NCBI RefSeq assembly: GCF_024300625.1
Contig: NZ_CP101322.1
Location: forward strand, 3,299,992-3,363,991
DNA from: Halovivax gelatinilyticus
GTDB taxonomy: Archaea > Halobacteriota > Halobacteria > Halobacteriales > Natrialbaceae
DNA: 64,000 nucleotides
Direction of reading: 5' to 3'
Position 1 is the first letter of the stretch. Each line of letters begins with the position of its first letter. Position numbers and translations under genes: made by a program. Below, in pieces: positions 34,634 to 47,026 of the stretch. The notes beneath the pieces were generated by a model. The model had not been told where the DNA came from. It ran no database searches and saw nothing but the letters and a program-made list of their open reading frames with translations.

Positions 34634-35542
34634 TCAAAGCGTCCGTTTTCCGAATGCGCTCGCGACTATTTCGGTCGCGACAGACGCCGTCTCGTTCGAT
34701 TCGTCGAGGATTGGGTTCACCTCCACGACGTCCATCGACCGGAGCGATCCGTGTTCGGCAACGGTTTCGAGCGCCGAGTGTGCTTCGCGATACGTCGCAC
34801 CGCCCCGGACGGGCGTGCCGACGCCCGGGGCACTCGATGGATCGAGCCAGTCCAGATCGAGGCTGACGTGGATCCCGTCGGTTTCGTTAGTCACGACCGA
34901 GAGCGCGTCTTCGACGACGGCCGTAATACCCCGTTCGTCGATATCGGCCATCGTAAACGCCGTAATCTCGCTGTCGTGAATCATCTCTCGTTCGCCGTCG
35001 TCGACGCTCCGAAGACCGACGTACGCGACCGACTCTTCGTCGACGCCGGGTGCGTTCGACCACGAGAGCGATTCGAACTCGTCGTATCCCAGCGCGGCAG
35101 CCAGCGGCATTCCGTGGACGTTTCCGCTCGGCGATGTCGAGGGAGTGTTCAGATCCGCGTGGGCGTCGAACCAGAGGACGCCGATGTCAGCGTCCCGGGA
35201 CGCGCCGTGCATCGTGCCGATCGAGATCGAGTGATCACCGCCGAGAACCAGCGGGAAGATACCGTCGGATATCGTCTCCTCGACCCGGTCTCCGAGATGC
35301 TCACAAGCGTCACGCACCTCGTCGATAAATCGCGCGTTCTCGATCGATCCGCTCTCATCGGTCGAGTCGCGTTCTTCGGCCCGGGGAACGAAGAGGTCGC
35401 CGTCGTCCTCCGTATCGACCCCCGCACTTCGAAGTTGATCGGACAGGCCGGCGTACCTGATGGCAGATGGCCCCATGTCCACCCCGCGTCGATTCGCGCC
35501 GTAATCGACCGGCGCGCCGATAATGCGCACTGTTCGGTTCAT
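34634..35542 (-). CDS. rocF: Arginase
   Basis: A 302-aa manganese ureohydrolase, hydrolysing arginine to ornithine and urea. The metal-ligand motifs are all present: LVLGGDHSISIG near residue 98, VLWFDAHADLNTP near 120, and VSLDLDWLDPSSAPGVGTPV near 226. The last motif, with its APGVGTPVRGGATYREAH continuation, follows the Bacillus RocF pattern more than agmatinase. The N-terminus RIIGAPVDYGANRRGVDMGPSAIRYAGL also fits arginases. No arginine-catabolic partner genes are adjacent. Agmatinase activity cannot be fully excluded. Confidence 0.92.
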   Translation of the reverse strand: MNRTVRIIGAPVDYGANRRGVDMGPSAIRYAGLSDQLRSAGVDTEDDGDLFVPRAEERDSTDESGSIENARFIDEVRDACEHLGDRVEETISDGIFPLVLGGDHSISIGTMHGASRDADIGVLWFDAHADLNTPSTSPSGNVHGMPLAAALGYDEFESLSWSNAPGVDEESVAYVGLRSVDDGEREMIHDSEITAFTMADIDERGITAVVEDALSVVTNETDGIHVSLDLDWLDPSSAPGVGTPVRGGATYREAHSALETVAEHGSLRSMDVVEVNPILDESNETASVATEIVASAFGKRTL

Positions 35543-35644
35543 ACCGGTGGTTCGTTAACTTTGGTAAAAAGATAACCGACTTTCTCCCCGCGTTCACGTC
35601 ACGTCTCCCTATTCGATTGGTCGAACGTGATCGATCGACGGCGA

Positions 35645-35663
35645 TAGGTTTAGGGTTCGATGG
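35645..35663 (+). promoter_or_regulatory. Promoter and possible operator of the DtxR-family regulator gene
   Basis: TTTAGGG at about 35649 lies 30 bases before the ATG at 35681, fitting a leaderless transcript. TAGGG (about 35651) and CCCTA (about 35664) form inverted arms around TTCGATGG, overlapping the TATA box, so auto-repression is possible. Confidence 0.4.
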
Positions 35664-35680
35664 CCCTACGTACTAACCGA

Positions 35681-36361
35681 ATGATGTTGAGTGACGTCAT
35701 GGAGGATTATCTGAAGGTCATCTACCACCTCGAACGGGGTCGAGACGATCGTATCCGGACTTCAGAGATCGCCGACGCACTCGACGTTACGTCCCCGACG
35801 GTCACGAGTATGGTCGAAAAGCTCGAAGAACGGGGCCTCGTCGATCGCGAAAAGTACAACGGGGTCACCCTCACCGACGAAGGGAAGACGGTCGCCATCG
35901 AGGTGGTCCGACACCACCGATTGCTCGAAGCGTATCTCGCAGAGCACCTCGACTACGACTGGGCGGAGGTCCACGAGGAAGCGGACCGATTGGAACACCA
36001 CATCAGCGAGGACTTCGAAGCGCGACTCGCTGACGCGCTAGACGATCCCAGCGTCGACCCCCACGGGTCGCCGATTCCGAGTGCCGACCTGGAACCGCCC
36101 TCCGCACCCGATGGTGAGTCCGTCTCGGCTTTTGACGAAGGTGACGTCGTGATCGTCGAAGAGGTCGCAGATCACGATCCGGAAGTGCTATCCTACCTCG
36201 CTGACCACGGCGTCGAACCGGGTGTCGAGCTCGAAATCGTCGAAGTCGCGCCCTTTGGCATGGTGACGACGAAGCCGATCGACGGGGATTCGACGGTATC
36301 GCTACCGGATCGAATCGCCGGCCACGTTCGCGTCTCCGCCGCGGTCAAACCGGGCCAGTAA
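35681..36361 (+). CDS. DtxR/MntR-family metal-dependent transcription regulator (SirR-like)
   Basis: A 226-aa regulator. The N-terminal winged helix reads MLSDVMEDYLKVIYHLERG then SEIADALDVTSPTVTSMVEKLEERGLVDREKYNGVTLTDEGK. The central dimer/metal-binding part has HHRLLEAYLAEHLDYDWAEVHEEADRLEHHIS, supplying His, Glu and Asp ligands. It ends in an SH3-like FeoA domain (VIVEEVADHDPEVLSYLADHGVEPG). Such proteins repress Mn2+ or Fe2+ uptake genes when the metal is bound. The ATG at 35681 is chosen over 35660 because the TATA box is correctly spaced for it. The ZIP transporter gene downstream carries a matching palindrome. Confidence 0.9.
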   Translation: MMLSDVMEDYLKVIYHLERGRDDRIRTSEIADALDVTSPTVTSMVEKLEERGLVDREKYNGVTLTDEGKTVAIEVVRHHRLLEAYLAEHLDYDWAEVHEEADRLEHHISEDFEARLADALDDPSVDPHGSPIPSADLEPPSAPDGESVSAFDEGDVVIVEEVADHDPEVLSYLADHGVEPGVELEIVEVAPFGMVTTKPIDGDSTVSLPDRIAGHVRVSAAVKPGQ

Positions 36362-36471
36362 CTCGTCGATAGTGCGGACCGAATGCGGTCGCATTTGCCG
36401 TTCTGGCCCTGGTACGCAACATCCGATGTAGTGACGCCACTACGACTCCATAGTAAACACAATACTTTAGT

Positions 36472-36485
36472 TTAGACCCGTCTAA
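36472..36485 (+). promoter_or_regulatory. Perfect inverted repeat in the ZIP transporter promoter
   Basis: TTAGAC at 36472-36477 and GTCTAA at 36480-36485 are exact inverted arms around CC. Size, symmetry and TTAG core resemble DtxR/MntR-type operators, and a DtxR-family regulator gene lies just upstream. It sits about 50-64 bases before the transporter ATG, close to the TTTAG TATA-like element. Confidence 0.55.
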
Positions 36486-36535
36486 TCTATTTGCGATGAG
36501 TATGCTACTGGTCGACGGACGGGTTGTGCTACGAT

Positions 36536-37468
36536 ATGAGTGATGAGTCTCCGTACTGGGAACGTCTCCCCGGGTGGATCCTCGCGGTCGGCCCGATCGT
36601 CGTCATTGCGCTGGTCGCTGCGCTGTTGTATCTCACCTGGCCGTTCGGTTCGCTCGACGGAATGGCCGACGCCGGAACCGTAGAAATCGTGTGGATGCTC
36701 ACGATCATCGGCGCGATCGCCGGAATCGTCCCGGTGGTCATCGGAATGCTCTGGTTTCCGTACATCAGACGGTTAGATTCTCGGTTCGTTCACGGGTTTA
36801 TCGCGCTCGGCGCCGGCGTCCTCGCGTTCATCGCGGTTGAGATGACCGAGGACATGCTCGAGTACGCGGGCGACGTGGAGGGAACGACGACAGCCGTCGG
36901 CATCGGCCTTGGGATCGCCGCCGTCGCCGTCACGTTCGGGCTGATGTACGTGCTCAGCGAGTGGCGAGAATCGGCCGCGTCGACGTCTGGAAAAACCGGA
37001 CTCCAGATCGCCTACCTCGTCGCCATCGCGCTCGGACTACACAGCATCGGTGAGGGACTCGCGATCGGCGTCTACTTCGTCCTCGGTGATGCGACGATGG
37101 TGATGTTACTCGTGATCGGATTCGTTATTCACAACGTCCTCGAGGGGCTGACGTGTATCGCGGCGATGGCGCGCGACGAACTACCGCCGAAGCTTCGACA
37201 CTTCGGACTGATCGCTCTCCTCGCCGGCGGTCCCGTTATTGTGGGCGGCTGGATCGGGAGCTTCGGTGAAGATCCGCTGCTCGCGCTCGTATTCTTCGCC
37301 GTCGCTATCGGCGCAATCCTCCAGGCCATCGTGGAAATGGTCGACCTCGTGCGAATCGACGCCGAGTCGCTCATCACGCTGACGACGGCCGCAACGTTCG
37401 TCGCCGGCTTCTTCCTCATGTTCCTTCTGGAGGACGTGATCGTCGAGGGATGGATCGTCCCCGGGTGA
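36536..37468 (+). CDS. ZIP-family divalent metal transporter
   Basis: A 310-aa membrane protein with about eight helices and cytosolic charged loops. The metal-path motifs of ZIP proteins are visible as ALGLHSIGEGLAIGVYF (TM4) near residue 165 and IGFVIHNVLEGLTCIA (TM5) near 198; His, Glu and Asn in them bind the metal. It probably imports Zn2+, Mn2+ or Fe2+. An upstream region of four more helices is longer than in bacterial ZupT. The start ATG 36536 is preferred over an ATG four codons earlier. The gene likely answers to the adjacent DtxR-family regulator. Confidence 0.88.
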   Translation: MSDESPYWERLPGWILAVGPIVVIALVAALLYLTWPFGSLDGMADAGTVEIVWMLTIIGAIAGIVPVVIGMLWFPYIRRLDSRFVHGFIALGAGVLAFIAVEMTEDMLEYAGDVEGTTTAVGIGLGIAAVAVTFGLMYVLSEWRESAASTSGKTGLQIAYLVAIALGLHSIGEGLAIGVYFVLGDATMVMLLVIGFVIHNVLEGLTCIAAMARDELPPKLRHFGLIALLAGGPVIVGGWIGSFGEDPLLALVFFAVAIGAILQAIVEMVDLVRIDAESLITLTTAATFVAGFFLMFLLEDVIVEGWIVPG

Positions 37469-37564
37469 TTGCCCGCGTCGTCGTACTATATCGAGCACGC
37501 AGATTTCACGGACCTCGCCGCCGTGACCATCGCATTTAAGGAAAACTGCTGTGTAGTTCACGCC

Positions 37565-38095
37565 ATGTCATCGATCGAGCTCACCTCCAGCCAGAAGATG
37601 ATCTTGCGGGCGCTTACTAACTTACACGCCGGCTCGGAGGCTGCGATCAAGGGCGAGGACATCGCCGAACAGGTCGATCGCAATCCGGGAACCATCCGCA
37701 ATCAAATGCAGAGTTTGAAAGCGCTCCAGCTGGTCGAAGGAGTTCCAGGTCCGAAGGGAGGATACAAACCGACGGCGAAAGCCTACGAAGCCCTCGGAGT
37801 CCAGCAACTCGACGAGCCGGCGTCGGTTCCGCTCGCGATCAACGGCGACGTCGTCCCGAACGTCAACGTCGAAGAGATCGATCTGTCGAGCGTCCACCAC
37901 CCGGATCTCTGTCGCGCCGAAGTGCACGTACAGGGCTCTGTTGACGTCACTGACGACGATTTCGTCCGTGTCGGCCCCACTCCGCTTTCGAAACTCGTCG
38001 TCGAGGGGACCCTCGACGGAACCGACGACACGAACAACGTCCTCATCCTTCGCATCGAAGAGATGATCGCACCGGCAGAAGAGCCGGAACACTGA
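37565..38095 (+). CDS. Winged-helix transcription regulator with unassigned C-terminal domain
   Basis: A 176-aa DNA-binding protein. The N-terminal HTH (LTSSQKMILRALTNLHAG, AAIKGEDIAEQVDRNPGTIRNQMQSLKALQLVEG, PGPKGGYKPTAKAYEAL) matches the archaeal regulators that in other species carry CBS domains. Here the C-terminal 90 residues (VNVEEIDLSSVHHPDLCRAEVHVQG and VRVGPTPLSKLVVEGTLDG) form a different beta-rich domain, possibly for ligand binding. The targets are unknown. Start at 37565; the frame extends upstream through a stretch overlapping a GCATTTAAGG TATA-like element, so it is excluded. Confidence 0.82.
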   Translation: MSSIELTSSQKMILRALTNLHAGSEAAIKGEDIAEQVDRNPGTIRNQMQSLKALQLVEGVPGPKGGYKPTAKAYEALGVQQLDEPASVPLAINGDVVPNVNVEEIDLSSVHHPDLCRAEVHVQGSVDVTDDDFVRVGPTPLSKLVVEGTLDGTDDTNNVLILRIEEMIAPAEEPEH

Positions 38096-38208
38096 CCGAC
38101 GTCTGGATCGGAACTGGAAAACGCACGAATTGACCGGACGACGATCGCTCCTAAACGGCGACCGCTATCAATTTCTTCGACGTATTCGTCCGACCAATGC
38201 CGGTTCGA

Positions 38209-40680
38209 TCAGTCGTCGACGGCCTCGATAATCGATGCTGAAAGCACGTCGACGCTCGCGACGGCGTCGTCCGCCTCGACGTCCATCACGGTCACGCCCA
38301 TCGTGTTACGACCGACCGTCGACACCTCCCCGGCTCGCGTTCGCATGATCTGTCCGCGTTCGCTCATGAGGATGAAGTGATCGTCCGGCGTGACGGCTTT
38401 TAACGCCGTGACCGGGCCGTTTCGTTCGTTCGTCTTGATGTCGATCAGCCCCTTACCGTACCGAGACTGCGTTCGATACTCCGAGAGTTCCGTTCGCTTT
38501 CCGTACCCGTTTTCGGTGACGGTCAACAGTGCCCGGTCGTCACCCTCGTCCGTCGCGACGAGACCGGCCACCGCATCACCGGCCGCTAACTTGATGCCGT
38601 TTACGCCCCGGGCGTTTCGTCCCATGGCTCGGGCCTCGGATTCGTCGAACCGAATTGTCATCCCACCCTCGGTCCCGATGACGAGGTCCTTCGACCCGTC
38701 GGTCACCTCCACGTCGACGAGTTCATCGCCGTCTTCGAGCGAGGCGGCGATAATTCCGGTCGTGAGGATATTGTTGAACTCGTCGCCGTTCGTCCGCTTG
38801 ATGTAGCCGTTTTGCGTGACCATCGTGACGTACTCGTCGTCGCCGAACGCGTCGGTGTCGACGATGGCCGTGAGCTCCTCGCCAGGATCGAGATCCAGAA
38901 TGTTGACGGCGGATTTCCCCCTGGCCGTCCGGCTCATCTCGGGGATTTCGTACGCCTTGAGCTGGTACACCTGGCCCTGATTGGTAAAGCACAGGAGGTA
39001 GTCGTGGGTGTTCGCCTGGAACACGGTCGTCACTCGATCGCCGTCCTTGACGTCACAGCCGATGATACCCTTGCCGCCGCGTCCCTGCGGACCGAAATTG
39101 GAGACGGGCATCCGTTTGACGTAGTCGTCTTCGGTCATGACGATCAGCACCTCCTCTTCCGGGATGAGGTCCTCGTGAGTGACGGTCCCGACGTCCTCGA
39201 TGATCGAGGTCCGTCGATCGTCGTCGTACTCGTCTTTGACGGCCATGAGTTCGTCCTTGATGACCCCGAAGAGCTTCGACTCGTTTTCGAGGATCTCCGT
39301 CAGGTACTCGATCTCGTCCATAACCTCGTCGTACTCGATTTCGATCTCCTCGGCTTCCAACGAGGTGAGACTCCCTAGCTGCATGCGGACGATGTGTGCG
39401 GCCTGATCCGCCGAGAACCCGAACTCCGATTCGAGACCAGAGCGCGCCTCGTCCCGGTTTTCCGAGCCTCGGATGAGTTCGACCACGTCGTCGATGATAT
39501 CGAGCGCCTTCAGACGCCCTTCGAGAATGTGCGCCCGGTCTTCTGCCTCTGCCAGATCGTGCTCACTTCGGCGACGGACGACTTCCCGCCGGTGTGAGAT
39601 GTACTCCTCTAAGGTCTCTTTGAGCGTCAGCACGCGTGGCTGGCCGTCGACGAGCGCGAGGTTGATGACGCCGAACGTGCGTTCTAAGTGGTTTTCGAGC
39701 AGCTGGTTTTTGACGATTTCCGTGTTGGCGCTCCGATTGAGCTCGATGACGATCCGGACACCGTTGCGATCGGACTCATCGCGCAGATCGGAGATTCCCT
39801 CGATCTTGCCGTCGTTGACGTCGTCGGCGATCTTCTCGACGAGTTTCGCCTTATTCTGCTGATACGGAACCTCCGTGATCACGATGCGGTCGCGACCGCT
39901 CTTCCACTCCTCGACCTCGAACTCCGCTCGCACGCGGATTCGGCCGCGACCGGTCTTGTACGCCGAATAGATCGCGTCGCGACCGACGATGTTCGCTCCC
40001 GTCGGGAAGTCCGGTCCCTTGACGTGCTCCATCAGGTCCTCGACGGTCGCCTCCGGGTTGTCGATCAACTCGATGGTAGCGTCGATGACCTCGCCCAGGT
40101 TGTGCGGCGGGATGTTCGTCGACATCCCAACGGCGATCCCGGACGAACCGTTGACGAGCAGGTTCGGAAACGCCGCCGGTAGGACGGTCGGTTCTTGTAG
40201 GCGATCGTCGTAATTGGCCTGAAAGTCGATCGTATCCTTCTCGATGTCAGTCAACAACTCTTCTGCGATCGGCGCCATCCGCGCCTCCGTGTATCGCGGG
40301 GCCGCCGCCGGATCGCCGTCCATCGAACCGAAGTTACCCTGGCCGTCGACCAGCGGATACCGCATCGAGAAGTCCTGGGCCATCCGAACCAGCGCGTCGT
40401 AGATCGGACTGTCTCCGTGTGGATGGTAGTCACCCATCGTCTCGCCGACGACGGACGAAGACTTCCGGTGGCTGGAGCCGCTCGTGACGCCCATCTCGTG
40501 CATCGCATAGAGGATGCGTCGGTGAACGGGCTTCAACCCGTCTCGGACGTCCGGCAGGGCGCGTCCTGCGATGACGCTCATCGCGTAGTCGATGTAACTC
40601 TGCTCCATCTCGTCTTCGATCCGAACGGATTCGATGGTTCGAGCCTCGATATCGCTCGGATCGGGTGTCTCGGAACTCAT
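38209..40680 (-). CDS. gyrA: DNA gyrase subunit A
   Basis: An 823-aa type IIA topoisomerase subunit that breaks and rejoins DNA so gyrase can add negative supercoils. The breakage region reads [21 protein letters not shown] near residue 40, [13 protein letters not shown] near 84 and the catalytic Tyr130 in [12 protein letters not shown]. Quinolone-region residues Ser91 and Asp95 are the sensitive type. The C-terminal beta-pinwheel carries the GyrA-box-like [12 protein letters not shown] near 528. It is the second gene of a gyrB-gyrA operon, 82 bases after gyrB, and was taken into haloarchaea from bacteria. Confidence 0.98.
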   Translation of the reverse strand: MSSETPDPSDIEARTIESVRIEDEMEQSYIDYAMSVIAGRALPDVRDGLKPVHRRILYAMHEMGVTSGSSHRKSSSVVGETMGDYHPHGDSPIYDALVRMAQDFSMRYPLVDGQGNFGSMDGDPAAAPRYTEARMAPIAEELLTDIEKDTIDFQANYDDRLQEPTVLPAAFPNLLVNGSSGIAVGMSTNIPPHNLGEVIDATIELIDNPEATVEDLMEHVKGPDFPTGANIVGRDAIYSAYKTGRGRIRVRAEFEVEEWKSGRDRIVITEVPYQQNKAKLVEKIADDVNDGKIEGISDLRDESDRNGVRIVIELNRSANTEIVKNQLLENHLERTFGVINLALVDGQPRVLTLKETLEEYISHRREVVRRRSEHDLAEAEDRAHILEGRLKALDIIDDVVELIRGSENRDEARSGLESEFGFSADQAAHIVRMQLGSLTSLEAEEIEIEYDEVMDEIEYLTEILENESKLFGVIKDELMAVKDEYDDDRRTSIIEDVGTVTHEDLIPEEEVLIVMTEDDYVKRMPVSNFGPQGRGGKGIIGCDVKDGDRVTTVFQANTHDYLLCFTNQGQVYQLKAYEIPEMSRTARGKSAVNILDLDPGEELTAIVDTDAFGDDEYVTMVTQNGYIKRTNGDEFNNILTTGIIAASLEDGDELVDVEVTDGSKDLVIGTEGGMTIRFDESEARAMGRNARGVNGIKLAAGDAVAGLVATDEGDDRALLTVTENGYGKRTELSEYRTQSRYGKGLIDIKTNERNGPVTALKAVTPDDHFILMSERGQIMRTRAGEVSTVGRNTMGVTVMDVEADDAVASVDVLSASIIEAVDD

Positions 40681-40762
40681 AGCGTCTTCACCATTGCTGT
40701 CGTTGGCGGGTGCTCAATCACTTGGCTGGATGCTCGCATCAAGGATCTCGGAATTTCGATCG

Positions 40763-42907
<2,145 letters not shown>

Positions 42908-42919
42908 CTAACGGGAACG

Positions 42920-42926
42920 TTTTAAG
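42920..42926 (+). promoter_or_regulatory. top6B TATA box
   Basis: TTTTAAG-like element centred about 28 bases before the top6B ATG at 42951, predicting a leaderless or near-leaderless transcript. Confidence 0.55.
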
Positions 42927-42950
42927 GCCACCGCGGCTACGAATTCCGTA

Positions 42951-45398
42951 ATGACGTCGTTCCAGTCGTCGCTCGGCGAGGACTCTGCGATCGCAGAGGA
43001 GCTGGCAGAGAGTCAGCGAGCGATCTCGATCGCCGAATTCTTCGAGAAGAACAAGCACATGCTCGGCTTCGACAGCGGTGCTCGAGGCCTCGTGACGGCC
43101 GTCAAGGAGGCCGTCGACAACGCCCTCGACGCCGCCGAAGAGGCCAATATACTGCCCGATATCTACGTCGAAATCCAGGACGAAGGCCAGTATTACCGCC
43201 TAATCGTCGAAGACAACGGACCCGGGATAACCAAGGATTCGCTCCCGAAAGTATTCGGTAAGTTACTCTACGGCTCTCGCTTTCATGCCCGCGAGCAGAG
43301 TCGGGGTCAGCAGGGTATCGGCATCTCCGCGGCCGTTCTCTACTCGCAACTGACGAGCGGAAAACCGGCGAAGATCACGAGTCGGACGCAGGGCTCGCCC
43401 GACGCCCAGTACTACGAACTGATCGTCGACACCGACGAGAACGAACCCGAGATCAGCGTCGACGAACAGACGACGTGGGATCGACCACACGGGACGCGCA
43501 TCGAACTGGAGATGGAAGCGAACATGCGCGCCCGCACACAGCTTCACGACTACATCAAACACACGGCGGTCGTCAACCCCCACGCGCGACTCGAACTCAA
43601 AGAACCGACCGAACACTTCAAATTCGAACGCGCGACCGATCAGCTTCCGGACGAAACCGAAGAGATTCGCCCACACCCCCACGGCGTCGAACTCGGAACG
43701 GTCCTCAAGATGCTAGACGCGACGGATTCTCACTCGGTTTCGGGATTTCTCCAGAACGAGTTCACGCGCGTCGGAAAGAAGACCGCCGAATCGATCATCG
43801 ACGCCTTCCGCGACCGCCACTTCGGGCGGGAGATGACCTGGCCAACTCCGCTTTCAGGCGAGACGGTCGACGTGGCCGCGGCGGTCAGCGACGCAACGGC
43901 GAACAAGGGAGCCAGCGCCACTGCCGATTTCGCCGGACAAATCGCCGATGCGGTCTGCGACCGAGACCGGATCGCTCACCACGAACTCACCGCCATCGTC
44001 GACGACGCGGCCGACGCGACCGAGAACGAACACGGCACGACCTTCGGTGTGACGGTGAGAGAGAACGCCGTCGAAGCCGCCTGGCAGGAACTGGTCCCGA
44101 TCGTCGCCGACGCTCACGACGGGGACTCGATCGACGAGACGCGCATCGCCGCTGACCTCTACCGGCGGGTCAACGACGCGACGAGTTCGAGAAAAGACGA
44201 CGCCGTCCTCGATGCGTTCTCCACGCGACTGGCGGGTAAGTTCTCCGACGAAGATGACGGCCGTCACCGATTGAATCGAACAGAACTGCGAGCCCACGTC
44301 GACCGGGCCGCCGAGTTGACCGAAGATCGCGACGAAACGAGCTTCGGCGAGACGGCCCGCGAGAACGTAACCGACGAACTCTGGGGCCTCATGGTGACGG
44401 TCCCGGACGACCCGCCGCTGGTTCGAGAACTCGCCGACGATCGCGACGGTGCGAGCGACCTCGTCGAGGCGATGCGCGAAACGGACATCATGGCTCCGCC
44501 GACGCGGTGTCTGGCACCGATCACGGACGAGTTGATCGAGGCCGGGCTCAAGAAGGAATTCGACGCCGACTTCTACGCGGCATCGACGCGGGACGCTCAG
44601 GTATCGGGCGGGGATCCATTCATCGTCGAGGCCGGGATCGCCCACGGCGGCGAACTCGAAGCCGACGGATCCGTCGACGTGCTCCGATTCGCTAACCGCG
44701 TTCCGCTCGTCTACCAGCGCGGGGCGTGTGCGACCACCGACGTCGTCAAGTCGATCGGCTGGCGTAACTACGGGCTCGATCAACCCGGCGGCTCCGGGCT
44801 GCCGAACGGGCCGGCTGTGATCATGATCCACGTCGCCTCGACGAACGTTCCGTTCACCAGCGAGTCCAAAGACGCCGTCGCGAACGTCCCCGAGATCGAA
44901 GACGAGATAGAACTCGCGATTCGTGAGGCCGCGAGAGAGCTCAAACGGTACCTGAACAAGCGTCGCTCGATGGAAAAACGTCGGCGCAAGCAGAACGTCC
45001 TCGGTCAGATACTACCCGAAATGGCCACGAAAGTCGCCGAGGTAACCGGTCGGGACGAACCAGTGATCGACGACGCGATCGCTCGAATCATGAACAACGT
45101 CCTCGTCGAGCGAACGATCACGGAAAACGGCGATACTACCGCCGTCGAACTGACGATCGAGAACCACTCCAGCACGAACGAAACGCCCGAACTCACCGAC
45201 ATCGTCACGCGAGAGCCGACCGGCTTACCCGACGACGTCACCGTCGTCGAGATGGACGGTGAGTGGTTCGTCAAGTGGGATCCGACGGTCGCGGCGGGCG
45301 AGTCAGAGACGCTCGCCTACGCTGTCGACGGGGAGGCAACGTTCGACGTCAACGTCGACGGCGTCGAAGCGGAAAAACTCACGGTGACTGACGAATGA
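42951..45398 (+). CDS. top6B: DNA topoisomerase VI subunit B with duplicated insert
   Basis: An 815-aa GHKL ATPase subunit of type IIB topoisomerase VI, which decatenates and relaxes DNA. The ATPase domain has [15 protein letters not shown] near residue 50, IVEDNGPGI and [16 protein letters not shown]. The H2TH, transducer and C-terminal beta-domain follow ([32 protein letters not shown]). Between about residues 305 and 500 is a large insert made of two similar units of about 95-100 residues (units near 305-395 and 400-495). The last four bases overlap top6A (ATGA), so the subunits are translationally coupled. The insert makes the protein about 200 aa longer than the Methanosarcina form. Confidence 0.96.
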   Translation: MTSFQSSLGEDSAIAEELAESQRAISIAEFFEKNKHMLGFDSGARGLVTAVKEAVDNALDAAEEANILPDIYVEIQDEGQYYRLIVEDNGPGITKDSLPKVFGKLLYGSRFHAREQSRGQQGIGISAAVLYSQLTSGKPAKITSRTQGSPDAQYYELIVDTDENEPEISVDEQTTWDRPHGTRIELEMEANMRARTQLHDYIKHTAVVNPHARLELKEPTEHFKFERATDQLPDETEEIRPHPHGVELGTVLKMLDATDSHSVSGFLQNEFTRVGKKTAESIIDAFRDRHFGREMTWPTPLSGETVDVAAAVSDATANKGASATADFAGQIADAVCDRDRIAHHELTAIVDDAADATENEHGTTFGVTVRENAVEAAWQELVPIVADAHDGDSIDETRIAADLYRRVNDATSSRKDDAVLDAFSTRLAGKFSDEDDGRHRLNRTELRAHVDRAAELTEDRDETSFGETARENVTDELWGLMVTVPDDPPLVRELADDRDGASDLVEAMRETDIMAPPTRCLAPITDELIEAGLKKEFDADFYAASTRDAQVSGGDPFIVEAGIAHGGELEADGSVDVLRFANRVPLVYQRGACATTDVVKSIGWRNYGLDQPGGSGLPNGPAVIMIHVASTNVPFTSESKDAVANVPEIEDEIELAIREAARELKRYLNKRRSMEKRRRKQNVLGQILPEMATKVAEVTGRDEPVIDDAIARIMNNVLVERTITENGDTTAVELTIENHSSTNETPELTDIVTREPTGLPDDVTVVEMDGEWFVKWDPTVAAGESETLAYAVDGEATFDVNVDGVEAEKLTVTDE

Positions 45399-46486
45399 GC
45401 ACAGAATATCCAGACCAGGCCAGAGAGAAGTTGATCGACCTCGCCGCACAGTTTTACGACCAGTTCGAACTCGGGGAGATACCCCACATGTCCGTTCCCA
45501 CCCGGACCAAGGCCAACATCGAGTACGACGAAGACTCGAACGTCTGGGTGTACGGCGATCGAACGTCCAGGCGAACGGCGAATACGGTCAGCGGCGCGCG
45601 GAAATTGTTGAAGGCCGTCTACACGATCGAGTTTCTCTCGGATCAACTCGAACAGGATCGGTCCTCGACGCTGCGAGAACTGTACTACCTCTCCGAAAGC
45701 TGGGACAACGAAAACGCCCAGTTCAACGATCAAGACGAGTCGAACCAGCTGATCGAAGATCTCGAGATCGTAAGCGAGGTCACGCGCGAAGATTTCCACA
45801 TGCGTCCCGAGGAGTCGGGTGCGACGATCATGGGGCCATTGTTCCTTCGGGAGCAGACTCGTCGCGGCGAACGCGAAATCCACTGTCAGGAAGACGTCGG
45901 CGAAGGCGGCTACCAGATACCGAACAACCCGGATACGATCGAGTTTCTGGACCACGATGCCGAATTTATCCTCGCCGTCGAGACCGGTGGTATGCGAGAT
46001 CGACTGGTCGAAAACGGATTCGACGAGGAGTACGGAGCCATCGTCGTCCACCTCAAGGGACAGCCGGCGCGAGCGACGCGACGCATCACGAAGCGGTTGC
46101 ACGACGAGCTAGACTTGCCGGTAACCGTCTTTACCGACGGCGACCCGTGGTCCTACCGGATCTACGGCTCGGTCGCGTACGGCTCGATCAAATCCGCACA
46201 CCTCTCTGAGTATTTGGCAACGCCCGAGGCGCAGTTCATCGGCATCCAGCCCGCTGACATCGTCGAATACGATCTACCGACCGATCCTCTCAGCGACTCC
46301 GACGTCAACGCGTTAGAGAGCGAACTCGAGGATCCGCGTTTCCAGACCGATTACTGGGAAGAACAGATAGAACTCCAGCTCGAAATCGAGAAGAAATCCG
46401 AACAGCAGTCGCTCGCAGCCCGCGGTCTCGACTTCGTTACCGACACGTACCTACCAACGCGACTCGAAGAGATGGGCGTCATCTGA
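45395..46486 (+). CDS. top6A: DNA topoisomerase VI subunit A (Spo11 homologue)
   Basis: A 363-aa DNA-cleaving subunit of topoisomerase VI, homologous to eukaryotic Spo11. The catalytic tyrosine lies in [12 protein letters not shown] (Tyr97 or Tyr98), in the 5Y-CAP winged-helix domain. The Toprim domain shows [17 protein letters not shown] near residue 190 and [16 protein letters not shown] near 247, with Glu and the Asp pair binding Mg2+. Length is typical. The start overlaps the top6B stop by four bases. Confidence 0.97.
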   Translation: MSTEYPDQAREKLIDLAAQFYDQFELGEIPHMSVPTRTKANIEYDEDSNVWVYGDRTSRRTANTVSGARKLLKAVYTIEFLSDQLEQDRSSTLRELYYLSESWDNENAQFNDQDESNQLIEDLEIVSEVTREDFHMRPEESGATIMGPLFLREQTRRGEREIHCQEDVGEGGYQIPNNPDTIEFLDHDAEFILAVETGGMRDRLVENGFDEEYGAIVVHLKGQPARATRRITKRLHDELDLPVTVFTDGDPWSYRIYGSVAYGSIKSAHLSEYLATPEAQFIGIQPADIVEYDLPTDPLSDSDVNALESELEDPRFQTDYWEEQIELQLEIEKKSEQQSLAARGLDFVTDTYLPTRLEEMGVI

Positions 46487-46574
46487 TCGGAACTCCACAT
46501 CACCTCGACTCGTACCCCCTCGACACGAATGTCGGTTCAACACTCTTTTGGTTGGTTTGACCCTAGAGTGATCG

Positions 46575-46991
46575 ATGAGTTCTCGTCTCGCCAGGATTCG
46601 TGCGGCCGCGACCGCACTCGGCGTCGTTCTCACGATCGCGTTCGTGGTCTTCAGCGTAATCGCGATCGCCGGACTCACCGTCGGCTACGTGTGGGGGACG
46701 GTGTTTTCCGGGGGTGATTCCGGCCCGGAGACGCCGACGATCGAGTTCGAGACGGCGTACGATGATGGCGAGGTACTCCTAACTCACGCCGGTGGCGACG
46801 AGGCGGATCCGACGAACGTGGTGATCGAAATTGACGGCACCAACCGCGGTACGTGGGCCGATTTCGGCGACGAGGCGACGGTGACTGAGGGTGAGTCGAT
46901 CGTCGTCGACGACGTCGAACGGGGGGAGAGCCTCACGATCTGGTGGGTAAGCGGCCTAGAACCGTTCGTATTAGAAGAGACGACGATATAA
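46575..46991 (+). CDS. Type IV pilin-like membrane-anchored protein
   Basis: A 138-aa protein with a hydrophobic N-terminal helix at about residues 12-40 and an exported beta-rich domain. The sequence FETAYDDGEVLLTHAGGDEADPTNVVIEIDGTN is the pattern seen in the C-terminal domain of many haloarchaeal type IV pilin-like proteins, ending in ESLTIWWV. The canonical prepilin cleavage signal (Gly followed by RAVSPV) is missing, so it may be anchored rather than assembled into pili. It stands alone, without pilus biogenesis genes. Confidence 0.78.
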   Translation: MSSRLARIRAAATALGVVLTIAFVVFSVIAIAGLTVGYVWGTVFSGGDSGPETPTIEFETAYDDGEVLLTHAGGDEADPTNVVIEIDGTNRGTWADFGDEATVTEGESIVVDDVERGESLTIWWVSGLEPFVLEETTI

Positions 46992-47026
46992 CGAACAGAG
47001 ACGACGGGTTGACGACCCTGTCCGGT

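Noticed and set aside
42951-45398. Intein in Top6B
   Set aside because: The long insert has no Cys/Ser start, HNE/HN end or endonuclease motifs; it is a repeated helical region.
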